Source: UBA8437 sp003445035 (GTDB taxonomy: Bacteria; Planctomycetota; Planctomycetia; Planctomycetales; Planctomycetaceae). Taken from it: 44,175 nucleotides of DNA. The notes under the pieces were generated by a model. It had not been told where the DNA came from and did no database searches. It worked only from the letters and a program-made list of their open reading frames with translations. The position numbers were made by a program, and so were the translations under genes. The first letter of the stretch is position 1; every line of letters starts with the position of its first letter. Positions 24,725 through 32,856 of the stretch are shown here, piece by piece. The stretch lies in contig CALCHI010000458.1 in NCBI GenBank assembly GCA_937901285.1, positions 1 to 44,175 of the forward strand. The letters run 5' to 3'.

Positions 24725-25735
24725 ATGAAACGCATTCTCCCGATCGTCGGCCTGGTCGCCGTGTTGCTGCTTGTCGGCACGATCGGCTTTCGCCTGATCA
24801 CCCAGCGGAGCATCCTGGAGTGCCTCTACCTGTCGGTGGTCACTCTCACCACGGTGGGGAACCGGGAACCCACAGACGTCTCCGGAGAGCCGGTCGCCGA
24901 CGGTGGCATGATCTTCATGATCGTCTACCTGCTATGCGGTGCCGGGACCTTCGGATTCCTGATCACTTCGATCGGCCGGTGGATGATCTCCGAACAAGTC
25001 CGCAATGCCCTGGAGAAACGTAAGATGCAGCAGACCATCGACAACACTTCCGGACACATGATCGTCTGTGGTTGCGGACAGATGGGCGAGATGATCTGCC
25101 GGCATCTGTCCGAACAGCGACGGGACTTCATCGTCATCGACAGTGATCTGGAACGGCTCGAGGAGTTGTGCATCCCCGAGGGCTGGACCTATCTGCACGG
25201 TGACGCCACCGATGACGGGATGCTGGAACGGGCCGGCCTTCTTCGAGCCTCGGGCCTCGCCGCCGTGCTCTCCACCGACGCCGACAACCTCTACGTCGTC
25301 CTTTCGGCCAACATCGACAACAACAACCTAGCCATCGTGGCTCGTGCGGCCGAGGAATCCGCCAACCGCAAGCTCCGGCAGGCCGGGGCCCGTCACGTGA
25401 TCAACCCGTACCATGCCGGTGCCGTCCGCATCGCCCGGTTGCTGATCCACCCGGGCATCGAGAACCTGCTGGAGATCGTCGACGGACACCACGCCGACCT
25501 GGAACTGGCCGAGTTCCCCGTCCCCGCCGGCGGCCCACTCGAGGGCAAAGCGATCAGCGAGAGTTCTCTGCCGGAGCGAGGGCTGACGGTGATCGCCATC
25601 CGTCGCGCCAATGGCGAAAGACAGATGCCGGTCGGTGGCGGCGACCAACTGCACGCCGGCGACTCCATCCTGGTCGTCGGCCAACAGGATGCGGTCCAGC
25701 AGTTCCTCGCAGAAACGCCGGCTCCGAGTTCCTGA
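24725..25735 (+). CDS. Potassium channel with RCK (TrkA-N/TrkA-C) domains
   Basis: The 336-residue protein has two TM helices (about 5-22 and 63-83) around a pore loop, then a Rossmann RCK domain (IVCGCGQMGEMICRHL; acidic end at VIDSDLERLEE) and a TrkA-C domain at the end (LPERGLTVIAIRR, then GDSILVVGQQ). It should be a tetrameric, ligand-gated K+ channel. The pore reads TLTTVGNREPTD (about 41-51), where the classical filter is T-V-G-Y-G-D. A T-V-G-Y/F-R-E variant is known to me from some two-TM RCK proteins; Asn at the Tyr position is a further change. It is 3 bp from hpnE, likely co-transcribed, with no obvious functional link. Confidence 0.9.
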   Translation: MKRILPIVGLVAVLLLVGTIGFRLITQRSILECLYLSVVTLTTVGNREPTDVSGEPVADGGMIFMIVYLLCGAGTFGFLITSIGRWMISEQVRNALEKRKMQQTIDNTSGHMIVCGCGQMGEMICRHLSEQRRDFIVIDSDLERLEELCIPEGWTYLHGDATDDGMLERAGLLRASGLAAVLSTDADNLYVVLSANIDNNNLAIVARAAEESANRKLRQAGARHVINPYHAGAVRIARLLIHPGIENLLEIVDGHHADLELAEFPVPAGGPLEGKAISESSLPERGLTVIAIRRANGERQMPVGGGDQLHAGDSILVVGQQDAVQQFLAETPAPSS

Positions 25736-25784
25736 GCCGTCCGCTGAGGCACCATTGCCGAATTCGAGACCCGTCGGACCGGGC

Positions 25785-27026
25785 TCAGTCCAATGCGTCC
25801 AGGCAGTCGGGATCGGTGTGATCCAGCGTGGGCAAATCACCGGGCGGGTAGAGGTGGTTGTACTTCAGCCCGCTGCCGGTGTTGAAGAGCACGATCCGCT
25901 CCTCGCCGCCCAGCCATCCGCTGTCCCGCAACCGCTTCGCCGCCGCCCAGACCGCTCCGGCTTCCGGGCACAGGAACATCCCCTGCCCCCCGGCCATTTC
26001 GCGGACACCCGCCAGCAATTCCTCGTCGCTGACCGCCAACGCCGTACCGTTGCTCTCGGACAACACTTGCAGCATCAGGAAGTCCCCGATCGCCGCAGGA
26101 ACACGAAGCCCCGAAGCCACCGTGCGAGCATTCTCGAACATCTCAGCCGAATCGGCGCCCTTCTCGAAGGCCCGCACCACGGGAGCACAGTGCTCGGCCT
26201 GAACCACCACCATCCGGGGCCGTTCGGATCCGATCCACCCCAACTGCTCCATCTCGTCGAACGCCTTCCACATCCCGATCAGCCCGGTGCCTCCCCCTGT
26301 CGGGTAGAAGATCACGTCGGGCAACTGCAGGCCGTCCGCTCCGCAGGCGTCGGCCATGTCGAATGCCAGTTCGTAACCCATGGTCTTTTTGCCCTCGATC
26401 CGGAAGGGCTCCTTGAGCGTCGAGAGATCGAACCAGCCGAACCGCTCGCGGCCGGCGCCGACCAGCTTGCCGCAGTCTCCGATCAGCCCGTTGACCAGGT
26501 GCACGCGTGCCCCCCCGACGGCCGACTCGATGATGTTGGCCGGTGGAGTGTCCTCGGGCATGAACAGCACACACTCCATACCGGCAGCGGCGGCGTAGTA
26601 GGTGGCTGCTCCGGCGGCGTTCCCAGCCGACGGCAGGGCCACCGAGGTCGCTCCCAGGGCCCTGGCCCGAGTCACCGCAGCCGACATCCCGCGGGCCTTG
26701 AAACTGCCGGTCGGATTGAACGACTCGTCCTTGACCCACAGGTTGCTGAAACCTTCGAAGGCCCCATGGGGACGGCATTTCAGCAACGGCGTCTGTCCCT
26801 CACCCAGGGAGACGATCTCCGCAGGGTCAGCCACTGGCATCACCTCCAGGAATCGCCACATCGAACGGGTCGAACGGCCACGAACCACCTCGGGAGTGAA
26901 TGTTCCCTTCAGGCTCTCCAGGTCGTAGTGCACCAGCAGCGGTTTTCCGCAGGAGTTGCACAGGTTCTGCAGTTGATCAACGGCGTGGTCGCTGCCGCAG
27001 GCGGCACAATTCAGGCTCGAATGCAC
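25785..27026 (-). CDS. thrC: Threonine synthase
   Basis: The 413-residue PLP enzyme converts O-phosphohomoserine to threonine. The N-terminal zinc-ribbon-like Cys pairs C7/C10 and C23/C26 mark the group of threonine synthases with this extra element. The PLP Lys110 lies in ESFNPTGSFKARGMS. The phosphate-binding glycine loop is FYPTGGGTGLIGMW, and the end is FNTGSGLKYN, typical for the family. The gene is convergent with the K+ channel (49 bp gap) and 130 bp downstream of trpA, so it might be the last gene of a trpBA-thrC unit. The gap shows no clear promoter. Confidence 0.95.
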   Translation of the reverse strand: MHSSLNCAACGSDHAVDQLQNLCNSCGKPLLVHYDLESLKGTFTPEVVRGRSTRSMWRFLEVMPVADPAEIVSLGEGQTPLLKCRPHGAFEGFSNLWVKDESFNPTGSFKARGMSAAVTRARALGATSVALPSAGNAAGAATYYAAAAGMECVLFMPEDTPPANIIESAVGGARVHLVNGLIGDCGKLVGAGRERFGWFDLSTLKEPFRIEGKKTMGYELAFDMADACGADGLQLPDVIFYPTGGGTGLIGMWKAFDEMEQLGWIGSERPRMVVVQAEHCAPVVRAFEKGADSAEMFENARTVASGLRVPAAIGDFLMLQVLSESNGTALAVSDEELLAGVREMAGGQGMFLCPEAGAVWAAAKRLRDSGWLGGEERIVLFNTGSGLKYNHLYPPGDLPTLDHTDPDCLDALD

Positions 27027-27156
27027 GGTCGGTCTCGGCTCCCTGTCAAAATGAGTCTGCCACCGCGATGCGGCAGATGGAGTGGGTCTCCGATCCGGTT
27101 GATCGGATCTCCAAGACTATCGACGTCGCGGCCGGGCCGCGACCGAAGCGATGAAG

Positions 27157-27975
27157 TCAGGAATGAGCCGCTTCGACCAGGCCGTCGAGCCATTCCCCGG
27201 CCCGATCCAGCACCACCGCCCGGTCCTCGCCATCCACCGCGATCGATCCGAGCCGCCGGACCAGCGCCGAGCCGACAATCGCTCCGTCAGCAACCCCTTT
27301 CAACGACACCACGTGTTCGGCCTCGCTGATCCCGAAGCCGACGGCCAGTGGCAGATCGGTCCGGGATCTCAGGTCCGCTAACTGGGCAGCAAGTTCGGTC
27401 GGCACCGCGTCGCGGACACCCGTCGTACCGGCAACCGAGATGCAGTACAAGAACCCGCTGGCAGTGGCCAGGATGCCATCCAGTCGCGACGGGGGTGTCG
27501 TGGGGGCAACCAGCTGGACCAGGTCGAGCCCGCCGTCGGTGACAACCGTGGACAACTCGGCAGCCTCATCTCCCGGAAGATCCGGAACGATCATCCCGCT
27601 GAATCCTGACGCGGCCGCTCTCGAGACAAACTCTTCGGGACCTTTGCGGAACACGATGGCGTAGGAAACCATTGCGACCAGCGGCGGAGTCGACTCGCGG
27701 TCCAATTCCCCAAGCCGGTCAAAGATCGCGTCAACAGTCAGCCCCGACTCGAGTGCTCTCTGGTAGGAGGCCTGGATCACCGGGCCGTCGGCAATCGGAT
27801 CGCTGTAGGGAAATCCCACCTCGATCAGGTCGACGCCGCGTCTCCCGAGTTCACCGATCACCGCCAGGGTCGTATCGAGATCGGGGTCGCCGGCGGTGAC
27901 AAACGGCATGAACGCCATCTGTCCCGCCTCGCGGAGCTGTGTGAAGCGGGCAGCGATCGGGGTCGGGCTGTTCAT
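27157..27975 (-). CDS. trpA: Tryptophan synthase alpha subunit
   Basis: This 272-residue TIM-barrel subunit cleaves indole-3-glycerol phosphate to indole. The start region FTQLREAGQMAFMPFVTAGDP is characteristic. The catalytic acids are Glu52 (LIEVGFPYSDP) and Asp63 (IADGPVIQ). The phosphate loop near the end is VGFGISEAEHV with IVGSALVRR. ATG 27975 overlaps the trpB stop (ATGA), giving coupled, equimolar synthesis of the alpha-beta complex. Length is normal. Confidence 0.97.
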   Translation of the reverse strand: MNSPTPIAARFTQLREAGQMAFMPFVTAGDPDLDTTLAVIGELGRRGVDLIEVGFPYSDPIADGPVIQASYQRALESGLTVDAIFDRLGELDRESTPPLVAMVSYAIVFRKGPEEFVSRAAASGFSGMIVPDLPGDEAAELSTVVTDGGLDLVQLVAPTTPPSRLDGILATASGFLYCISVAGTTGVRDAVPTELAAQLADLRSRTDLPLAVGFGISEAEHVVSLKGVADGAIVGSALVRRLGSIAVDGEDRAVVLDRAGEWLDGLVEAAHS

Positions 27976-29183
27976 CGGGACGAGGACTCGTCAATCAACC
28001 GGGACACTTCGGTCACGTCCTTGTCTCCACGACCGGACAGACAAACGACCACCACCTGGTCCGGGTCCATTCCGGCGGCCACCGTGCAGGCATGTGCCAC
28101 CGCGTGGGAACTCTCGACGGCCGGGATGATCCCCTCGGTCCGCACCAGCCGTCCGAAGGCCTCCAGCGCGTCGTTGTCAACGACGTTGGTGTAGTGCACC
28201 CGCCCGGTGTCCTTCCAGTAACTGTGTTCGGGTCCCACCCCGGGATAGTCGAGACCGGCCGAAACGCTGTGGACGTCCTGGGTCTGGCCGTCGACGTCCT
28301 GCAGCACGTAGCTGAAACTGCCGTGCAGGATCCCCGGCTGGCCGAAGCTCAGCGGGCTGGCGTTCTCACCAACCCCCGCTCCGCGGCCCCCCGCCTCGAC
28401 GCCCTCCAGACGGACCTCCCCATCATCGATGAACGGGTGAAACATTCCCGCGGCATTCGATCCGCCGCCCACGCAGGCCACCACCACCTCGGGCAACCGC
28501 TCGAACGTCTCCAGGCACTGCCGCCGGGTCTCGCTGCCGATCACCGACTGGAAGTCCCTGACGATCATCGGAAACGGGTGCGGCCCGACGACACTGCCGA
28601 TGACGTAGTGCGTGCTGGCAACACTGGCCATCCAGTCTCGCATCGCCTCGTTGATCGCGTCACGAAGAGTGCAGGATCCGCTCGAAACCCCGCGGACCTC
28701 CGCACCCAGCATTTTCATGTTGTGCACGTTGGGCTGCTGACGACGGATGTCCTCGGTGCCCATGTAGACCACGCACTCCAGCCCGAAACGGGCACAGGCG
28801 GTGGCGGTGGCCACCCCGTGCTGACCGGCACCGGTCTCGGCGATGACCCGCGTCTTGCCCATCCGCCGGGTCAGCAGCAGCTGGCCAACGGTGTTGTTGA
28901 TCTTGTGCGCACCGGTGTGATTGAGGTCCTCCCGCTTCAGGAAGATCCTCGCTCCGCCCACCTCCGACGTCAGCCTCTCGGCAAAGTACAACGGACTGGG
29001 ACGCCCCACGTAACTTCCCAACAGGTGGTCGAACTCCTCGGCAAACACCGGATCGGCCTTCGCACGCAGGTACTCGTCCGTCAACTCCTCCAGGGCCCGC
29101 ATCAGCGTCTCGGGCACAAAGCGGCGACCGAACGGGCCGAAGCGACCGAGTTCGTCGGGGACTTGACTGGTAGCGGAGGTCAT
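27972..29183 (-). CDS. trpB: Tryptophan synthase beta subunit
   Basis: The 403-residue PLP enzyme joins indole and serine. The PLP Lys94 lies in REDLNHTGAHKINNTVGQ. The catalytic Glu region is AETGAGQHGVATATACA and the glycine loop is CVGGGSNAAGMFHPF. The start at ATG 29183 is set by GGAG six bases upstream and by homology (RFGPFGRRFVPETL soon after). An open frame extends upstream to 29447, but it overlaps the divergent aminotransferase gene and is not used. A promoter candidate lies just upstream. Confidence 0.97.
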   Translation of the reverse strand: MTSATSQVPDELGRFGPFGRRFVPETLMRALEELTDEYLRAKADPVFAEEFDHLLGSYVGRPSPLYFAERLTSEVGGARIFLKREDLNHTGAHKINNTVGQLLLTRRMGKTRVIAETGAGQHGVATATACARFGLECVVYMGTEDIRRQQPNVHNMKMLGAEVRGVSSGSCTLRDAINEAMRDWMASVASTHYVIGSVVGPHPFPMIVRDFQSVIGSETRRQCLETFERLPEVVVACVGGGSNAAGMFHPFIDDGEVRLEGVEAGGRGAGVGENASPLSFGQPGILHGSFSYVLQDVDGQTQDVHSVSAGLDYPGVGPEHSYWKDTGRVHYTNVVDNDALEAFGRLVRTEGIIPAVESSHAVAHACTVAAGMDPDQVVVVCLSGRGDKDVTEVSRLIDESSSR

Positions 29184-29210
29184 CCGGGACTCCGAGAAAA
29201 CCAAACCGCT

Positions 29211-29239
29211 ATTATTCTGGTCATCCCCGAGCCGGTCAA
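29211..29239 (-). promoter_or_regulatory. Candidate sigma70-type promoter of trpBA
   Basis: On the minus strand TTGACC (29234-29239) is followed after 17 bp by AATAAT (29211-29216). The AT-rich -10 stands out in GC-rich DNA. The leader would be only about 20 bases, leaving no room for a trp attenuator. Confidence 0.6.
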
Positions 29240-29340
29240 CGGCCTTGGCCATCGGGACACCACGCTGTTTGACACGCCGCCGCAGGGCTCGCATGATGTC
29301 CGCCTGCAATTCCAGCAGCCCGTTTCGCCCGGAGAAGCCC

Positions 29341-30666
29341 ATGTTCCAGATGCAAATCCCCGCCGATGAAGCGGCCGTCGCACGCCTGTTCGAACGTGGC
29401 GAAGCGGCGATCCCCGGCGGGGTCTGCTCGAGCACCCGGCGGAACAAGGCGTGGGATTCCCCGGTCTACGCCCAGCGTGCCGCCGGCAGCAGGTTCTGGG
29501 ATATCGCCGGTCGCGAGTTCCTGGATTTCTCGATGAGCCACGGGGCCACGTTGCTCGGTCACGCTCCCGAGTGCCTGCGACACGTGTTCGACACCGCGTG
29601 GGAACACGGGGTGCTGTGCAGCATGGACACGCCTTTCCACGTCGACCTCGCCGAACAGCTCTGCCGGGTGCTCCCGTGTGCCGAGCGGATCCGATTCACC
29701 GGTTCGGGATCCGAGGCGACCCTGCACGCGTTGCGGCTGTGCCGGGCTGCCAGCGGTCGCGACAAGATCATTCGCTTCTTCGGCCACTTCCATGGCTACC
29801 ACGAGTTCACCTACATCGGTGGCCACCCCCCCGCCGACCAGCTGGATGCCCAGCCGCCCTACCGCGAGAGCGCGGGGATCCCCGAGTCGATGGCCGAGTT
29901 GATCATTCCGGTCGAGTACAACAACCTCGAGGCGCTGGAAGCCGTCATGGCCGCGCACGCCGACGAGGCCGGGACCCTGCTGGTCGAACCGGTCGACTAC
30001 AACTGCGGCTGCATCACTCCGGCCCCGGGATTTCTCGAAGCGACCCGGGCACTGGCCGACGAGTACGACCTGGTGCTGTTCTTTGACGAAGTGCAGTCGT
30101 TCGCCAAGGCGAGTCCCGGAGGGGCCCAGCAGGACTTCGGTGTGACGCCGGACATCTGCACGATCGGCAAGTCGCTCGGAGGAGGGCTGCCGCTCTCGGC
30201 CATCGCCGGCCGCGCCGACCTGATGGATCTCTACGCTCCCACCGGTCCCGTCGCCCACTCGGGCACCTTCAACGCCCCGCTGCCGTCGATACTCGGTGGC
30301 CTCGCCTTCGTCGACCAAATCCAGAGGCCCGGTTTCTGGAAGACGATTGGCGGACTGGGCGAGGTGCTGTTTGCCGGGCTCGAGGAGATCGCCGGCCGCA
30401 GCCGGCTGCCGGTCGTGTTCCAGCACCACGGCAGCCGCTTCGGGATCATCTTCGGTACCCGTGACCCGGTCACCAACTACTCTCAGGCCCTGGTCCACGA
30501 TCCCGAGACAATGCTCGAGTTCTGTCGGCAGACGACCGGCCGGGGCGTCTACTTCCACGACTACGGCGGAGGGCCCTGCCACCACGGCTACTCGCTGGCT
30601 CATTCGCTCGAGGACATTGACCAGGCCCTGGAAGCGATCGACGATTCGCTGCAGGCGATGGGGTGA
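29341..30666 (+). CDS. Class III aminotransferase, glutamate-1-semialdehyde aminomutase-like
   Basis: The 441-residue PLP enzyme has the class III fold: FTGSGSEATLHALRLCRA (cofactor phosphate region), HFHGYHEFTY, the acidic PLP partner in LFFDEVQSF, and the PLP Lys277 in CTIGKSLGGGLPLSA. The best family fit is glutamate-1-semialdehyde 2,1-aminomutase (HemL) and its relatives. HemL's usual motif G-G-G-x-P-x-G-A is GGGLPLSA here, and the later segment is HSGTFNAPL. A true HemL role is therefore uncertain; a related transaminase is equally possible. ATG 29341 has GGAGAAG immediately upstream. The gene is divergent from trpBA. Confidence 0.85.
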   Translation: MFQMQIPADEAAVARLFERGEAAIPGGVCSSTRRNKAWDSPVYAQRAAGSRFWDIAGREFLDFSMSHGATLLGHAPECLRHVFDTAWEHGVLCSMDTPFHVDLAEQLCRVLPCAERIRFTGSGSEATLHALRLCRAASGRDKIIRFFGHFHGYHEFTYIGGHPPADQLDAQPPYRESAGIPESMAELIIPVEYNNLEALEAVMAAHADEAGTLLVEPVDYNCGCITPAPGFLEATRALADEYDLVLFFDEVQSFAKASPGGAQQDFGVTPDICTIGKSLGGGLPLSAIAGRADLMDLYAPTGPVAHSGTFNAPLPSILGGLAFVDQIQRPGFWKTIGGLGEVLFAGLEEIAGRSRLPVVFQHHGSRFGIIFGTRDPVTNYSQALVHDPETMLEFCRQTTGRGVYFHDYGGGPCHHGYSLAHSLEDIDQALEAIDDSLQAMG

Positions 30667-30718
30667 TCGGCCCAACCGAACGGGCTTGTTTTTGGCCCGA
30701 ACCTGCTACATTAGTCCC

Positions 30719-32554
30719 ATGCCGGTCAAGGTTCGTTGCCGTCAGTGCGAGAAGGTCTTCGCCGCGCCCGACCGGGCACGGGGCAAGAGGATCCGCTGCC
30801 CCGAGTGCCGGGAACCGGTCAAGGTCCCGTCGGGAAAACGGAAGGTTGAGGCCGAGACGGAATCGGCTGACGACGACTCCTTTTTCTCGTCGCTGGATCT
30901 GAGCCAGGCCGAAGACGCCACGGCACGCCTGTGCCCGAAGTGTGCCGCAGAGGTCAGCACCGAGGCCCGCACCTGTCCCCACTGCCACGTCGACCTGCAG
31001 ACCGGAACTGTCAGTTCCCGAATGCAGAAACGGCTCAAGCGGAAAGGCCCCGATCCGGCCCTGTTCTACAAGACCGCCTGGGCCGATTCCTGGCGGTTCA
31101 TGCTGTCCAACCAGCGGCTGGTCTTCCAGACGTGGATCGTCAACATCTTCATCGTCACGATGCAGGTGCTCATGGTCTTCGTCGCGTTCTGGATCGTCAT
31201 CACCTTCCTGCCCCCCCTCCCCGACGACGCGCAGAAGATGGCGATGGGTGACAATGCTGAGGAGGAGGAGAAGTTCAAGGTTCCGCTGCTCTCGGAACTC
31301 CTGCTCAAAAACGGTTTCAATATCATGTCGGCGATGTCGGCGTTCATCTACATGATCATCACTGGCTGGTTCTGGACGATGGCGGTCCAGATCGTGAGAA
31401 CCACGATGTCTCGCAAGAGCCAGGCCAAGCGGCTCTCGTTCCAGGTCGTCGATTCGCTTGCCAACGGGTTCAAGATGTATTTCTGGGGTGTCATCTTCCC
31501 GCTGCCGGTGCTGGTCGTGGCCGTGCCGGCGATCATCCTGATGGCGGGAGGGTCCACCGTCCTCAGCGGCGGCGCCCTGCCCCAGCCGCAAGCGTTCCAG
31601 ACGGTCCCGATCATGATCGTCGGCGGTGCCATCGGACTCGTGATCGCCCTCTCGATTCCCTCCGCCCTGGCCCACATGGCCCAGAAACACACCTACAGGG
31701 CCTGGTCGCTCCCCCTGATGGCCATCACCTCCGTCCGCAACATCGCCCCCACCCTGTATCTCGGACTGATGGGCCTGATCGCGGCCATCTTGCCGGTCGC
31801 GGTGATTGGCGGTGGGGTCGCTATCAACTTCTACGTGCTCAAGGTTGCGTTCAACACTCCGCACTTCCTGGCATGGACCCCGTTGAGCACCTTCGAAGGT
31901 GCCACCGAGGGAGCCGCCGTCAACATCTCGTTTCCCTGGGAGGCCGTCGGTGGCTACGCCGGCACAATCATCGTCGCCTCCCTGTTCGGAGCCTACGCGC
32001 TGATTTTCTGGACGCGGGCCGTGGGACTCTACACCTACTACTTCCAGCAGAGACTGGGATTGATCAAGGGAACGAAGCCCGGCGAACTCGCCGGATTCTG
32101 GGCCCGGTACGTCGCCGTCCTGGTCGACACGGTGATCGTCGCGGTGGTGGGTTGTGTTTTCGAGCCGGTCGAACTGTGGAAGATGAACGAAAAGGGCAAG
32201 CTGGTCGCAGTGCTCTTCGGCGGATTGGCCGTCTCACTGATCACCCAGCACGGGTTCGGCCGGGGGCTCGCACTAAGCTACCTGGCCCTGCTGCCCATCT
32301 GCGGAATCAGTTACTTCGCCCGATCCGAGTGCTCCAAGGAACAGGCGACCCTGGGCAAGGAGGCGGTCGGCATCATGGTCTCGGGACTCAACGGCGAGCG
32401 ACTGACATTTTCGCAGTCGCTCAGGCGGGCGATCATGAAGATCCTGCTCGGGGTCCTCTCCTTTGTCGCCGGATTCACACCGCGGAAACAGGCACCTCAC
32501 GACGTCGTCGCCAAGACGCTGGTCGTCTTCCGTGGCGATCTCGACCGCGAGTGA
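30719..32554 (+). CDS. Zinc-ribbon and RDD-domain polytopic membrane protein
   Basis: The 611-residue protein begins with a zinc-ribbon-like domain MPVKVRCRQC (C7/C10, C27/C30), then an acidic linker, then a second ribbon (C72/C75, C86/C89: LCPKC and TCPHC). About six hydrophobic segments follow (from about residue 135). A C-terminal RDD-type domain (AGFWARYVAVLVDTVIVAVVG) carries Arg and Asp in the first TM helix, as in the RDD family. RDD proteins are of mostly unknown function, some being ion transporters; N-terminal zinc ribbons before a membrane domain are a common planctomycete layout. ATG 30719 starts exactly at the zinc ribbon. A TTGTTT/TACATT promoter-like pair lies just upstream (15 bp spacing, weak). 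Confidence 0.82.
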   Translation: MPVKVRCRQCEKVFAAPDRARGKRIRCPECREPVKVPSGKRKVEAETESADDDSFFSSLDLSQAEDATARLCPKCAAEVSTEARTCPHCHVDLQTGTVSSRMQKRLKRKGPDPALFYKTAWADSWRFMLSNQRLVFQTWIVNIFIVTMQVLMVFVAFWIVITFLPPLPDDAQKMAMGDNAEEEEKFKVPLLSELLLKNGFNIMSAMSAFIYMIITGWFWTMAVQIVRTTMSRKSQAKRLSFQVVDSLANGFKMYFWGVIFPLPVLVVAVPAIILMAGGSTVLSGGALPQPQAFQTVPIMIVGGAIGLVIALSIPSALAHMAQKHTYRAWSLPLMAITSVRNIAPTLYLGLMGLIAAILPVAVIGGGVAINFYVLKVAFNTPHFLAWTPLSTFEGATEGAAVNISFPWEAVGGYAGTIIVASLFGAYALIFWTRAVGLYTYYFQQRLGLIKGTKPGELAGFWARYVAVLVDTVIVAVVGCVFEPVELWKMNEKGKLVAVLFGGLAVSLITQHGFGRGLALSYLALLPICGISYFARSECSKEQATLGKEAVGIMVSGLNGERLTFSQSLRRAIMKILLGVLSFVAGFTPRKQAPHDVVAKTLVVFRGDLDRE

Positions 32555-32570
32555 CCGACAGGTGTCACCG

Positions 32571-32598
32571 TTGACACGTCTCCGGACCGATCTACAAT
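32571..32598 (+). promoter_or_regulatory. Strong sigma70-type promoter upstream of tatC
   Basis: A perfect TTGACA (32571-32576) is followed after 16 bp by TACAAT (32593-32598). This is one of the best promoter matches in the window. The start codon of tatC lies about 250 bp downstream, so the transcript has a long leader. Confidence 0.7.
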
Positions 32599-32604
32599 TG
32601 GAGG

Positions 32605-32856
32605 TCGAGCCGCGTCAATGACCTGATGGAGACCCCGTCGGGTTCCCGACGGGGCCTGCAAGGTGGCCAGGCTGGCCGCCGCCTGCCCGTGCCCACCCTG
32701 TCCCGGGCTTCACGGCGTTGACCCCGCTTCGGAACTCCCCAGGGCTTTCCGACCGCTGCGGAAAATCTCTCGTCGTCCCGGCCCAACAGAATTCATGTGG
32801 TCCAAAGCTCCACCCCGTTCTTCCCCTCTTCATCACCTCCCTGCAGTCGTCTCCCC
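32605..32856 (+). ncRNA. Candidate structured leader or small RNA before tatC
   Basis: Downstream of a strong promoter, about 250 bp hold several dyads. CCCCGTCGGG-TT-CCCGACGGGG (32633-32654) is a perfect 10-bp inverted repeat. GGTGGCC/GGCCGCC (near 32662-32680), GCCCG/CGGGC (near 32691-32713) and TTTCCG/CGGAAA (near 32748-32766) are further possible stems. No protein-like frame covers it, and tatC has no Shine-Dalgarno sequence directly before its ATG. It could be a regulatory leader or a separate small RNA. I looked for the conserved SRP RNA tip and did not find it. Boundaries are estimates. Confidence 0.4.

Noticed and set aside
29184..29447. A longer trpB starting at 29447
   Set aside because: The extension overlaps the start of the divergent aminotransferase gene, while ATG 29183 has a good Shine-Dalgarno and matches the usual TrpB start.
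32605..32800. SRP (4.5S) RNA as the identity of the structured region
   Set aside because: The conserved GGAA-tetraloop tip and the AGCAG asymmetric loop are not present on either strand.
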